Origin: Planctomycetota bacterium
GTDB taxonomy: Bacteria; Planctomycetota; Planctomycetia; Gemmatales; Gemmataceae
DNA: 12,709 bases
NCBI GenBank assembly: GCA_016200155.1
Contig: JACQFG010000327.1
Coordinates: 1 to 12,709, forward strand
Direction of reading: 5' to 3'
Made by a program: the position numbers and the translations under genes
Notes under the pieces: model-generated
What the model saw: the letters and a program-made list of their open reading frames with translations, nothing else
Told to the model about the DNA's origin: nothing
The model's database searches: none
Shown: piece after piece, positions 5,271 through 12,709 of the stretch
Position numbering within the stretch: the stretch's first letter is position 1
How the letters are laid out: every line of letters starts with the position of its first letter

Positions 5271-6170
5271 ATGTCGAACTCAACCCGCCGTGATTTTCTT
5301 ACCAATGCCGCTACCGTCACGGGCGCCGGCCTCATCGCCAGCGATCTGGGGGGCCAGCAGCCGCCGCAGTTGCCTCGCAACGAGCCGCCGCAGCGTTATC
5401 GGCTCGGCATCGTCACCTACAACATTGCGGCGACGTGGGACCTGACTGCCCTCTTGCGGATCTGCCGGGCCGTCGGCCTGAGTCCGGTGGAGCTGCGAAC
5501 CACACATCGCCACGGCGTCGAGCCGACGCTGACTGCCGATCAGCGTCGCGACGTGCGGCGCCGCTTTCAGGACGCCGGCATCGAGATCTGGGGCTGCGGC
5601 ACCGTCTGCGAATTTCACTCGCCCGATCCCGCCGTCGTGCGCCGCAACATCGACAGTTGCCGACAGTTCTGCCAGCTGGTCGCGGACATCGGCGGCCGCG
5701 GCGTCAAGGTGCGTCCCAACGATCTGCCCGCCGGCGTCACCACCGAACGCACCCTCGATCAGATCGGCCGATCGCTGCGCGAGTGCGGCCGGGCCGCGAG
5801 CGATGCGGGCGTCGAGATCTGGGTCGAGGTGCATGGCCGCGGCACCGCTCATCCGCCGCACATGGCCACCATGATGCGCGCCGCCGATCACGCCAGCGTC
5901 GGCGTCACCTGGAACTCCAACCAGACCGACGTCGTCAATGGCTCCGTCGCCGAATATTTCCGCCTCTTGCGGCCGTGGATCAAGTCGTGCCACATCAATG
6001 AGCTGCACAGCGGTTATCCGTATCGCGAACTGTTCCGCCTTCTGCGTGAGACGAACTACGATCGCGTTTGTTTGGCCGAGATCCAGGGCATGCCGGACGA
6101 GGCAACCGGCGAACGGCTGATGCGCTACTACAAGATGCTGTGGACCGAGCTGGCGAGCCCGCGGCCCTGA
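5271..6170 (+). CDS. Tat-exported sugar phosphate isomerase/epimerase-like TIM-barrel protein
   Basis: This 299-residue protein belongs to the xylose-isomerase-like TIM-barrel superfamily. The N-terminus carries a twin-arginine signal (STRRDFL at 4-10, then a hydrophobic stretch to about 25), so folded protein is probably exported. The barrel begins with RLGIVTYN near 44-51. Likely divalent-metal ligands are Glu186 in WVEVHG, His241 in CHINE and Glu270 in CLAEIQ, arranged as in sugar isomerases. The start ATG has AGGAG (5261-5265) five bases upstream. It is divergent from the sigma-like gene. A perfect palindrome follows its stop and may separate it from the acylase gene. The exact sugar substrate is not predictable; hydroxypyruvate isomerase, tagatose epimerase and inosose dehydratase relatives share this fold. 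Confidence 0.85.
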   Translation: MSNSTRRDFLTNAATVTGAGLIASDLGGQQPPQLPRNEPPQRYRLGIVTYNIAATWDLTALLRICRAVGLSPVELRTTHRHGVEPTLTADQRRDVRRRFQDAGIEIWGCGTVCEFHSPDPAVVRRNIDSCRQFCQLVADIGGRGVKVRPNDLPAGVTTERTLDQIGRSLRECGRAASDAGVEIWVEVHGRGTAHPPHMATMMRAADHASVGVTWNSNQTDVVNGSVAEYFRLLRPWIKSCHINELHSGYPYRELFRLLRETNYDRVCLAEIQGMPDEATGERLMRYYKMLWTELASPRP

Positions 6171-6177
6171 CCTCCGC

Positions 6178-6233
6178 GCCGCTTGCGGCTTAGCGTTCGC
6201 ATGGCGCCACGCGAACGCTAAGCCGCAAGCGGC
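6178..6233. repeat. long perfect palindrome, second palindrome class copy 1
   Basis: Positions 6178-6200 and 6211-6233 are perfect 23-base reverse complements around a 10-base loop that contains TGGCGCCA. It shares the core TTAGCG-YYCG and central GGCGCC with the elements at 8589, 9798 and 11327. It fills the gap between the isomerase-like gene and the acylase gene. A hairpin this strong could stop or slow RNA polymerase, but no T-run follows. Confidence 0.9.
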
Positions 6234-6258
6234 CGGACCTTCTTCCTTCCGGTGAACC

Positions 6259-8580
6259 ATGCGAAACCTCCTCGTCGGCTGTCTGATCTTGATCGCCGTC
6301 CCCGCGTCGGCACAATCGCCGGCCCAGTACATCGCGAAATCGAAAAACGTCCTCGCCCCGATCGAAGGCGAGATCAAGGTCCCTGGCTTGAAAGAGCCCG
6401 TCGAGGTGCTGCGCGACAACTGGGGCGTGCCGCACATCTACGCCAAGAACGCCGACGACCTGTTCTTCGCGCAGGGTTTCGTCGCCGCGCAGGATCGGCT
6501 GTTCCAGCTCGATCTCTGGCGACGCGTCAACGTCGGCGAACTCGCGGAAGTCCTCGGCCCCGACGCCATCGAAGCCGACACCTTCGCCCGCCTCATCCGC
6601 TATCGCGGCGATATGAAAGCCGAATGGGAGAGCTACTCGCCCGACACCAAGCAGATTGCCACCGCCTTCACGAACGGCATCAACGCCTGGATCAAGCACG
6701 CCAGGCACTTTGTGCCGATCGAGTTCCACATCCTCGGCTACCAACCGAAACCATGGCAGCCCGAGGACATCCTGGGCCGCATGTCCGGCATCATCATGTC
6801 GCGCAACTTCACCGACGAGGTCGTGCGTGCCCATCTGATCGACAAGCTCGGCCTGGAGAAAGTGCGCATGTTGATGCCGACCGATCCGCAGCGCGATTTC
6901 GCGCCGGCAGTCGATGTGAAGGGCATTGATTCGCGTATCCTGAAGGGATTTCAAGCCGCGTCGAAGTCGGTGCAGTTCAAGCCGTCAACAAGCGAAAGCA
7001 ACAACTGGGCCGTCTCCGGCAAGCTGTCCGCGTCCGGCAAACCGATGCTCGCAAGCGATCCACATCGCGCCATCGCGCTGCCGGCCTTACGCTATCTGGT
7101 GCATCTGAACGCGCCGGGCTGGAACGTCATCGGCGCCGGCGAACCCGGACTGCCCGGCGTCGCCCTGGGCCACAACGAGCGCATCGCCTGGGGCATCACC
7201 ATCGTCGGCACCGATCAGGCCGATATCTTCGTCGAGGAGACCAAGCCGGACGATCCAACCCAGTACAAAGTCGGCGACGCCTGGCAGCCGATGACGGGGC
7301 ACGTTGTGCAGATCCAGGTCAAGGACAAGCTCAACCACGAGGCGGCCTTGCTGAGCACGCGCCACGGCCCGGTGATTTACCAGGATCAGAAGGCCAATCG
7401 GGCGTATGCCCTCAAATGGGCCGGCAGCGAACCGGGCGGCGCCGCCTATCTCCCCGCCCTCGCCGTGAGTCGCGCTCAGAATCACAAGGAGTTTCTCGCG
7501 GCTCTCGAACGCTGGAAGATCCCAAGCCTCAACTTCATGTACGCCGACAAGGATGACAACATCGCCTGGGTCGCCGCCGCCGCCACGCCGATTCGGCCCA
7601 AGCACGACGGCCTGCTTCCCGTCCCGGGCAACGGCGGCTACGAGTGGACCGGCTATCTCAAGGTCAAGGACTTGCCGCAGGACTTGAATCCGAAGTCCGG
7701 CTGGCTGGCGACCGCGAATCACAACATCATTCCGGCCGGCTACAAGCATCAGATCGCCTACGAGTTCGCCGCCCCGTATCGGTTCGAACGCGTCAAGGCG
7801 AACCTCGACGGCAAGCAGAAACTGACGCTCGACGATTTCAAGCGCATCCAGCACGACGATGTGTCGATCCCGGCGCTCAGGCTCGCCAGGTTTGCAAAAG
7901 AAATATCGTTCGTGAACCCGGAACTTGACGATCGCGCCCGCATGATGGAAAAATGGGACGGCCGATTGTCCCGCGATTCGCACGAAGCCGTCTTCTACGC
8001 TCTCTGGTTGGCGGAATTGCAGAGGGAGGTCTACGGCCGGCATGTGCCCCAGGAACTGATCAAGGATGTCGCCAGCAAGAGCGGGTTGACCACGCTGTTC
8101 AAAGCCCTGGAAAATCCCGACGAGAAATGGTTCGGCAAGAACCCGGAATCGAGACGCGATAGGCTCGTCGATGCCGCCTTCATCATGACGGTCCTAAAGG
8201 ATAGCAAGGGTAGCGCCACGCGCTGGGGCCAGTTGCACACCGCGACGTTCAAGCATCCGCTGGCATCGCGAAATCCGGCCTATGCGAAGGCATTCAACGT
8301 CGGCCCGTTCGAACGCACCGGCGACGGCAACACGCCCAACAATACGCGCTATGACTCCGACTTCAAACAGATCCACGGCGCAACTTACCGCCACCTCTTC
8401 GACCTCGCCGATTGGGACAAGGGGCTCGCCACCAGCGCTCCCGGCCAATCGGGGCAGTTCGGCAGTCCGCATTACGCCGACCTGGCGCCGCTGTGGGCGA
8501 ACGGCGAGTATTTCCCGCTGGCATACTCGCGCGAGAAGGTCGAGAAAGTGACGCGGCACAGGTTGATATTGCAGCCGTGA
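6259..8580 (+). CDS. secreted penicillin acylase family (Ntn-hydrolase) amidohydrolase
   Basis: This 773-residue protein has the plan of penicillin acylase precursors. There is a Sec signal peptide (hydrophobic 4-16, ASA-Q cleavage near 19), then an alpha chain with LRDNWGVPHIYAKNADDLFFAQGFVAAQDRLFQ-type motif at about 51-83 (key pieces NWGVPHIYA and AQGFVAAQDR). A spacer follows, then the autocatalytic N-terminal nucleophile Ser247 in SNNWAVSG. The beta chain shows SDPH (266-269), GEPGLPGVALGHNERIAWG (about 294-312) and YADKDDNIAW. Cleavage before Ser247 would yield the active heterodimer in the periplasm. The family hydrolyses acyl amides: beta-lactam side chains, N-acyl-homoserine lactones, or other amides. 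The residue before the nucleophile is Glu, where Gly or Ala is common in characterised acylases. GGTGA upstream is a weak ribosome binding site. Confidence 0.93.
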   Translation: MRNLLVGCLILIAVPASAQSPAQYIAKSKNVLAPIEGEIKVPGLKEPVEVLRDNWGVPHIYAKNADDLFFAQGFVAAQDRLFQLDLWRRVNVGELAEVLGPDAIEADTFARLIRYRGDMKAEWESYSPDTKQIATAFTNGINAWIKHARHFVPIEFHILGYQPKPWQPEDILGRMSGIIMSRNFTDEVVRAHLIDKLGLEKVRMLMPTDPQRDFAPAVDVKGIDSRILKGFQAASKSVQFKPSTSESNNWAVSGKLSASGKPMLASDPHRAIALPALRYLVHLNAPGWNVIGAGEPGLPGVALGHNERIAWGITIVGTDQADIFVEETKPDDPTQYKVGDAWQPMTGHVVQIQVKDKLNHEAALLSTRHGPVIYQDQKANRAYALKWAGSEPGGAAYLPALAVSRAQNHKEFLAALERWKIPSLNFMYADKDDNIAWVAAAATPIRPKHDGLLPVPGNGGYEWTGYLKVKDLPQDLNPKSGWLATANHNIIPAGYKHQIAYEFAAPYRFERVKANLDGKQKLTLDDFKRIQHDDVSIPALRLARFAKEISFVNPELDDRARMMEKWDGRLSRDSHEAVFYALWLAELQREVYGRHVPQELIKDVASKSGLTTLFKALENPDEKWFGKNPESRRDRLVDAAFIMTVLKDSKGSATRWGQLHTATFKHPLASRNPAYAKAFNVGPFERTGDGNTPNNTRYDSDFKQIHGATYRHLFDLADWDKGLATSAPGQSGQFGSPHYADLAPLWANGEYFPLAYSREKVEKVTRHRLILQP

Positions 8581-8588
8581 GGCCTGCC

Positions 8589-8626
8589 CGTTTCGCGCCC
8601 GCGTGGCGCCACGCGGACGCTAAACG
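8589..8626. repeat. second palindrome class, copy 2 (imperfect)
   Basis: The element is symmetric about 8607.5. Its inner 18 bases, CCGCGTGGCGCCACGCGG, are a perfect palindrome, and CGTTT/AAACG pair at the ends, with two mismatched positions between. It has the same central GGCGCC and outer AGCG/TAAAC elements as the other copies. It lies in the 60-base gap between the acylase and Nudix genes and ends 14 bases before the Nudix ATG. Confidence 0.75.
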
Positions 8627-8640
8627 AATAAGAACAGTTC

Positions 8641-9141
8641 ATGAACCCCGCCGATGAACTCGTGGACGTCATCGATGACGCCGGCAACACCATCGGCGTC
8701 GTCACCCGCCGCGAAATGCGCGCGCGCGGACTGCCCCACCGCTGCACCTACGTCCTCGTCTTCAATCATCGCGGCGAATTGTTCATCCACCTGCGCACGC
8801 CGACCAAGGACGTCAACCCGAGCCTGTGGGATGTCGCGATCGGCGGTGTTCTCGCGGCGGGCGAATCTTTCGACCAGGGCATGCGCCGCGAAATCCGCGA
8901 GGAGCTTGGCATCGATGCCGACGCGGTCGAGTTATTCCCGGTTCGGTATGCTGACGAACGCACGAGCGTGCGCGCCATGGCCTATCGCCTGAATCACGAC
9001 GGGCCGTTCGAGCTGCAAGCCGAGGAGATCGTGCGCGGCGAATTCGTGCCGATCGACGACGTGTTGCAACGCATCGAGCGTGAGCCGTTCTGCGCGGACG
9101 GTGTGCAGGTGTTGCGTGATTATCTAAAACAGCAAGCATGA
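8641..9141 (+). CDS. Nudix hydrolase, IPP-isomerase-like/YfcD-like subgroup
   Basis: The 166-residue protein has an intact Nudix box at 69-91: GVLAAGESFDQGMRREIREELGI fits G-x5-E-x7-R-E-[IVL]-x-E-E-x-G-[IVL], with the metal-binding Glu residues at 84, 87 and 88. The N-terminus ELVDVIDDAGNTIGVVTRRE, followed by LPHRCTYVLVFNHRGELFIHLRTPTKD, matches the subgroup containing YfcD and type 1 IPP isomerase. The IPP-isomerase-specific catalytic Cys context is not apparent to me, so a nucleoside-diphosphate-type hydrolase is more likely. The start has no strong Shine-Dalgarno. Its stop overlaps the next start as ATGA, so it is coupled to endonuclease III. Substrate unknown. Confidence 0.9.
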   Translation: MNPADELVDVIDDAGNTIGVVTRREMRARGLPHRCTYVLVFNHRGELFIHLRTPTKDVNPSLWDVAIGGVLAAGESFDQGMRREIREELGIDADAVELFPVRYADERTSVRAMAYRLNHDGPFELQAEEIVRGEFVPIDDVLQRIEREPFCADGVQVLRDYLKQQA

Positions 9142-9791
9142 AAGCTGCGAAACCGACCGCCGCCGTACGCCGCCGCGCGGTGCAAATCAACGACGAACTG
9201 GCCCGGCTCTATCCGGATGCCCACTGTGCGCTGCATCACGCCAACGCTTTGCAACTTTTGGTCGCGACTATCCTGTCGGCCCAGTGCACCGACGTGCGCG
9301 TCAACATCGTGACGCCGGCCCTCTTCAAGCGTTTCCCCGATGCTCAGTCATTTGCGGACGCGGACATTGCCGAGCTGGAGCGGCTGATCCAATCGACCGG
9401 CTTCTTCCGCAACAAGGCGAAGAACATCCAGGCGTGTTGCCGCACGCTGGTCGAGAAGCACGGCGGCGACGTCCCGCGCACGATGGAAGAGCTAGTGCCG
9501 CTCGCCGGCGTCGGCCGCAAGACCGCGAACGTTATCCTCGGCAACGCCTTCGACGTCCCCGGCATCCCCGTCGATACGCACGTCGGCCGGCTGTCACTGC
9601 GCATGGGATTGACCAAGCACGCCGATCCGGTCAAGGTCGAGCACGACTTGATGGCCTTGATTCCGCAGGAAGAATGGACCGACTTTGGGCATCGCATGAT
9701 CTTCCACGGCCGGCAGGTGTGCCACTCGCGCAAGCCGAAGTGTGCGGAATGCGTGCTGAATGCGATTTGTCCGAAGATTGGGGTGGGGTGA
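9138..9791 (+). CDS. nth: endonuclease III (DNA glycosylase/AP lyase)
   Basis: This base-excision-repair enzyme removes oxidised pyrimidines and cleaves at abasic sites. The 217-residue length is normal for Nth. The helix-hairpin-helix LAGVGRKTANV carries catalytic Lys128, and VDTHV carries catalytic Asp146. The [4Fe-4S] motif C-x6-C-x2-C-x5-C is intact at Cys195, Cys202, Cys205 and Cys211. Its ATG overlaps the Nudix stop codon in an ATGA, giving probable translational coupling. A perfect palindrome follows six bases after the stop, and the next gene converges on it. The N-terminal extension of about 10 basic residues is typical. Confidence 0.96.
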   Translation: MKAAKPTAAVRRRAVQINDELARLYPDAHCALHHANALQLLVATILSAQCTDVRVNIVTPALFKRFPDAQSFADADIAELERLIQSTGFFRNKAKNIQACCRTLVEKHGGDVPRTMEELVPLAGVGRKTANVILGNAFDVPGIPVDTHVGRLSLRMGLTKHADPVKVEHDLMALIPQEEWTDFGHRMIFHGRQVCHSRKPKCAECVLNAICPKIGVG

Positions 9792-9797
9792 AATGAA

Positions 9798-9845
9798 GTT
9801 TACGTTTAGCGCTCGCTTGGTGCGGCGCGAGCGCTAAACGTAAAC
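9798..9845. repeat. second palindrome class, copy 3, between convergent genes
   Basis: Positions 9798-9816 and 9827-9845 are perfect 19-base reverse complements with a 10-base loop. It sits exactly between the stop codons of nth (9791) and pgi (9851), where a bidirectional terminator would be expected. The ends read GTTTAC/GTAAAC, and no longer T-run follows, so it is at best an atypical terminator. Confidence 0.88.
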
Positions 9846-9850
9846 AGGCC

Positions 9851-11311
9851 TCATTGCGCTTGCTGCTTCAACAACTCAATCATATTCGCCTTGTACGCTT
9901 GCACGCCCGGTTGGCCATACGGGTTCACGCCCAGCAGCCGGCCCTCGACCACCGTCGCCAGCATCAGCATCTGCATGAGCTGGCCGAGCGTGTGCTCCGA
10001 AATCACCGGCAGCACGATGTCCGCCGTTGGCCGGGCGGCGTCGTGGTACGCCTTGTTCGTGCCGTCGAAGGCGGCCTTCATCACGTCGGGCAGGCCCTTG
10101 CGGTTGAAGCGATTGAGGTCGTCCTCGTTACGGTCGCTCATGCCGATCATGATGGCGGGATTGCTCCAGGTCTTGACGACGAGGTTGTTGATGACCTTGT
10201 CGCGCGCGCCGTCCTGGTGCTGCTGGCCGCGTGAGTGCATGTCGCGGGTTTCGAGGGCGGTGATCGGCGTCGGGCCGAGACCTTGCTTGCCCAGGCTTTC
10301 GGCGAGGAGCTGATCGTACCACAGACCGAGCGCCTCGAGTTTCTTCGACCAGATCGACATCACGCGGATGGGCTTGTGATACTTCGTGTGCATCAGATAA
10401 TTGACGGCCGCATACTGCAGGACCGGATTGTTCTCGAAGCGCGCTTCGAGGAAGCGCCGCGTCATGGCCGCGGCGCCGAGCAGCATGGCCCGCACGTCGA
10501 GTCCCATGACGGCCGCCGGCAGGAGGCCTACCGGCGTGAACACGGAGAATCGGCCGCCGATGTCGTCGGGGATCGGCAGGAAGTTTTCCTCCGGGATGCC
10601 GTCGGCCGTGCCGAGCGCGCGCAGCTTGCCCGACTCCCCGGTGATCGGCACCAGCAGGGACTTGGTGTACGCTGAGTGGCCATAGTACTCGATCATCTCG
10701 CGGCGGATGGCGCGGTAGGCGGCCGCGGTCTCCAGCGTGTCGCCCCCCTTGCTGATGACCGTGACGCCCCAGCGTTCGTCGCGCTGCTCGGGATCGACGC
10801 AGGTGATCGACAGCATGTCGAACAGTTCGTGCAGCGTGTCGTTGTCGGCGTTGTTGCCCTCGAAATAAATGCGCGGCGTGCCCGCCCGGTCCTTCGCGGG
10901 AAGGTCGTTGTGGACGGAGCTGCGCATCGCCTCGAACAGCGCCCGGGCGCCCATGTACGACCCGCCGATGCCCAGCACGACGAAGCGATCGACCTCGTCG
11001 CGCAACCGGGCTGCCAGCTGCAGCACACGGCCCAGCGTGCTGGTGTCTCCCTGCCGCTTGTGCTGGTCGAGCATATTTTGCGGCAAATTGATGAACCCCG
11101 CCTGCAACGGCTGCATCTTCGGGGGAATCTGCTTCAGCTCGCGATCGGTCGCCACCTGGCTGCGCACCTGAAGCACGCGCGCCGTCAACTCCTGCAGCGC
11201 TTCGGGCGACAGGAAATGCTGGGCCCGCAGCTCGGCCGCCGGCGTCCAATCCTCCGGCTGCACCAGCAGGTTCTTGTAGTCGTACGCAATCGCTTCGTCG
11301 GGTAGCTGCAT
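9851..11311 (-). CDS. pgi: glucose-6-phosphate isomerase
   Basis: It interconverts glucose 6-phosphate and fructose 6-phosphate in the cytoplasm. The 486-residue length fits the shorter, Bacillus-like type. Visible landmarks are VLGIGGSYMGA (112-122), the phosphate loop SKGGDT (187-192), the family signature DIGGRFSVFTPVGLLP (250-265) and the C-terminal PYGQPGVQAYK (464-474). Likely catalytic residues are Glu338 in LLAESLGKQG, His359 in DMHSRGQ and Lys474. The phosphate loop reads SKGGDT where SKSGTT is usual; Gly at the third position is a substitution to note, but all other signatures are intact. The start ATG 11311 lacks a strong Shine-Dalgarno, and a palindrome lies in its leader. It is divergent from apgM, another glycolytic gene. 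Confidence 0.96.
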   Translation of the reverse strand: MQLPDEAIAYDYKNLLVQPEDWTPAAELRAQHFLSPEALQELTARVLQVRSQVATDRELKQIPPKMQPLQAGFINLPQNMLDQHKRQGDTSTLGRVLQLAARLRDEVDRFVVLGIGGSYMGARALFEAMRSSVHNDLPAKDRAGTPRIYFEGNNADNDTLHELFDMLSITCVDPEQRDERWGVTVISKGGDTLETAAAYRAIRREMIEYYGHSAYTKSLLVPITGESGKLRALGTADGIPEENFLPIPDDIGGRFSVFTPVGLLPAAVMGLDVRAMLLGAAAMTRRFLEARFENNPVLQYAAVNYLMHTKYHKPIRVMSIWSKKLEALGLWYDQLLAESLGKQGLGPTPITALETRDMHSRGQQHQDGARDKVINNLVVKTWSNPAIMIGMSDRNEDDLNRFNRKGLPDVMKAAFDGTNKAYHDAARPTADIVLPVISEHTLGQLMQMLMLATVVEGRLLGVNPYGQPGVQAYKANMIELLKQQAQ

Positions 11312-11326
11312 GGCGGTGTCCCGGTC

Positions 11327-11368
11327 CCCGTTTAGCGCCCGCGCGGCGCCCCACGGGCGCTAAACGGG
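11327..11368. repeat. second palindrome class, copy 4, between divergent glycolytic genes
   Basis: Positions 11327-11341 and 11354-11368 are perfect 15-base reverse complements around a 12-base loop containing GGCGCC. It lies between the pgi start and the apgM start, 15 bases from the pgi ATG. In a pgi transcript starting upstream it would form a stable 5' leader hairpin near the ribosome binding region. The stretch 11369-11433 is AT-rich and probably holds promoters, but I see no clear -35/-10 pair. Confidence 0.85.
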
Positions 11369-11433
11369 AACAGCGAAAATTGTATCATATCCATATTACT
11401 CTACTCTTTTCTTTTGTGACGGTAAATCCTGAT

Positions 11434-12639
11434 ATGCACCTCCATCAACTGATGCGCGATCTGCGTGAAGACAACGGCAGCAAAATCGTCCTAGTCGTTG
11501 CAGACGGACTCGGCGGCCTGCCCATGGAGTTCGGCGGCAAGACCGAACTCGAAACCGCCAAGACGCCCAACCTCGATTCCATGGTCCGCGAAGGCGTTTG
11601 CGGCCTGTCCATCCCCGTCCTGCCCGGCATCGCCCCCGGCAGCGGACCCGGTCACCTCGGCCTCTTCGGCTACGACCCGCTCGAATACAGGATCGGCCGC
11701 GGGATCCTCGAAGCCCTCGGCATCAATTTCCAGGTCGGGCCGCGCGACGTCGCCGTCCGAGGCAACTTCTGCACCGTCAACGACAAGGGCCTCATCACCG
11801 ATCGCCGCGCCGGTCGGCCGAGCACCGAACGCTGCGTCGATATGTGCAAGAAGATGCAGGCGATCAAGATCCCCGGCGTCGAGATCTTCGTCGAACCGGT
11901 GCGCGAACATCGCTTCGTCGTCGTTTTCCGCGGCGACAACCTGGGCGATCTCGTCAACGATACCGACCCGCAGGCCCTCAATGTCGCCCCCTTGCACGCC
12001 GTCGGCGAGGATGCCGCTTCACAGAACACCGCGAAGGCGATCAATCACTTCGCCGTCGAGGCCGGCAAGCTGCTCAAGAACGACGCCCCGACCAACATGG
12101 TCACGCTGCGCGGCTTCGCCCGTTATCCGAAGATCGCCACGATGCAAGATATCTACGGCCTGCGCTGCGCCTGCATTGCCGTCTATCCGATGTACAAGGG
12201 CCTGGCCCGCCTGGTCGGCATGGACATCCTCGACGCCGGCGCCACGCTCGCCGACCAGATGGAGACGCTCAAGAAATCGTGGGACAAGTACGACTTCTTC
12301 TTCCTGCACTACAAGTACACCGACAGCACCGGCGAAGACGGCAACTTCGACGCCAAGGTCGCCAAGATCGAAGCCCTCGACCTCGAGATGCCGAAAGTCC
12401 GCGGCCTCAACCCCGACGTCGTCATCGTCACCGGCGACCACTCGACGCCGAGCAAGATGAAAGCCCACAGCTGGCACCCCGTCCCGACACTGCTGAGCGC
12501 GAAGACCGTTCGCCCCGACGGCGCCGTCGAGTTCGGCGAGGCGTCGTGCCTGCGCGGCGGTTTGGGGCAGGTCGAGGCGAAATATCTGATGAGTCTGGCG
12601 ATGGCCCACGCGGGACGGCTGGGGAAGTATGGGGCATGA
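11434..12639 (+). CDS. apgM: 2,3-bisphosphoglycerate-independent phosphoglycerate mutase, archaeal type
   Basis: It interconverts 3- and 2-phosphoglycerate in glycolysis and gluconeogenesis, using an alkaline-phosphatase-like metal centre. I choose ATG 11434 (401 residues), because the family begins near KIVLVVADGLGGLP. A TTG at 11380 or GTG at 11416 would add an atypical AT-rich leader. Metal- and phosphate-site motifs are Asp24 in VVADGLGG, Ser70 in PGSGPGHLGLFGYDP (likely phosphorylated residue), NFCTVND with ITDRRAGR (111-128), HYKYTDSTGEDGNFDAK (292-308) and TGDHSTPSKMKAHSWHP (333-349) with Asp335, His336, His345 and His348. It is divergent from pgi across a short gap. No strong Shine-Dalgarno precedes the ATG. 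Family assignment is firm; the exact start is not. Confidence 0.93.
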   Translation: MHLHQLMRDLREDNGSKIVLVVADGLGGLPMEFGGKTELETAKTPNLDSMVREGVCGLSIPVLPGIAPGSGPGHLGLFGYDPLEYRIGRGILEALGINFQVGPRDVAVRGNFCTVNDKGLITDRRAGRPSTERCVDMCKKMQAIKIPGVEIFVEPVREHRFVVVFRGDNLGDLVNDTDPQALNVAPLHAVGEDAASQNTAKAINHFAVEAGKLLKNDAPTNMVTLRGFARYPKIATMQDIYGLRCACIAVYPMYKGLARLVGMDILDAGATLADQMETLKKSWDKYDFFFLHYKYTDSTGEDGNFDAKVAKIEALDLEMPKVRGLNPDVVIVTGDHSTPSKMKAHSWHPVPTLLSAKTVRPDGAVEFGEASCLRGGLGQVEAKYLMSLAMAHAGRLGKYGA

Positions 12640-12709
12640 TTGGAGAGCCGCGCACGTCAGTAAGCGGTTAGTTCTACAGCGCTGGGTCGGTGGGCTCACG
12701 TGCCGCAAC

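Noticed and set aside
5280..6437. Minus-strand ORF of 385 codons across the isomerase-like gene
   Set aside because: It runs antisense through a gene with a Tat signal and metal ligands, crosses the intergenic palindrome, and has no domain of its own.
11380..11433. N-terminal extension of apgM from TTG
   Set aside because: The added 18 residues are encoded by AT-rich sequence unlike the gene, start with TTG, and precede the normal family start; more likely promoter and leader.
12640..12709. Final 70 bases after apgM
   Set aside because: I looked for a terminator, repeat or gene start and saw no convincing one; the window ends too soon to judge.

Overview
This is GC-rich bacterial chromosomal DNA with ordinary single-copy housekeeping and exported-enzyme genes. 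I infer a planctomycete or a close relative from several traits together. These are the ABC-2 permease with a very large extracytoplasmic insert, a Tat-exported sugar-isomerase-like protein, a Bacillus-type glucose-6-phosphate isomerase beside an archaeal-type phosphoglycerate mutase, weak Shine-Dalgarno sites at several genes, and intergenic gaps crowded with palindromes. No rRNA, tRNA, phage or CRISPR array is visible.

Layout. Positions 1-121 hold two kinds of palindromic repeat. From 122 to 3155 (minus strand) lies an exporter operon: an ABC ATPase followed by its permease, separated by an inverted pair of REP-like elements. Positions 3156-3446 are a non-coding leader with three more REP-like elements. 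A 42-codon basic-protein ORF (3447-3575) follows, closed by a clear intrinsic terminator. Next, on the plus strand, is an overlapping two-gene unit: a DUF5678-like small protein and a retropepsin-like aspartic protease (3723-4492). Converging on it is a sigma-70-like protein that unexpectedly starts with a signal-peptide-like segment (4517-5119). It is divergent from a Tat-exported TIM-barrel protein (5271-6170). A secreted penicillin-acylase-family hydrolase (6259-8580), then a Nudix hydrolase and endonuclease III with a 4-base ATGA overlap (8641-9791), complete the plus-strand run. Glucose-6-phosphate isomerase (9851-11311, minus) and phosphoglycerate mutase (11434-12639, plus) are divergent glycolytic genes.

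The most distinctive signal is the repeat content. Six elements (97-120, 2170-2193, 2209-2232, 3326-3349, 3373-3398, 3408-3432) have the architecture of REP elements mobilised by RAYT (TnpA-REP) transposases: a GTAG foot followed by a perfect short hairpin. They fall into two subfamilies whose stems differ by paired, compensating changes. The two clusters are both inverted pairs with GTAG on the outside, as in BIMEs. One GTAG supplies the stop codon of the ATPase gene, and another element carries the ribosome binding site of the small ORF in its tandemly duplicated flank. A second palindrome class (6178-6233, 8589-8626, 9798-9845, 11327-11368) also covaries between copies, and a third type sits at 1-42. 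No RAYT gene is in the window, so the mobilising enzyme would have to be elsewhere in the genome.

The unit at 3447-4492 and the signal-peptide-bearing sigma-like protein at 4517-5119 are the least conventional genes here. The rest are recognisable families.
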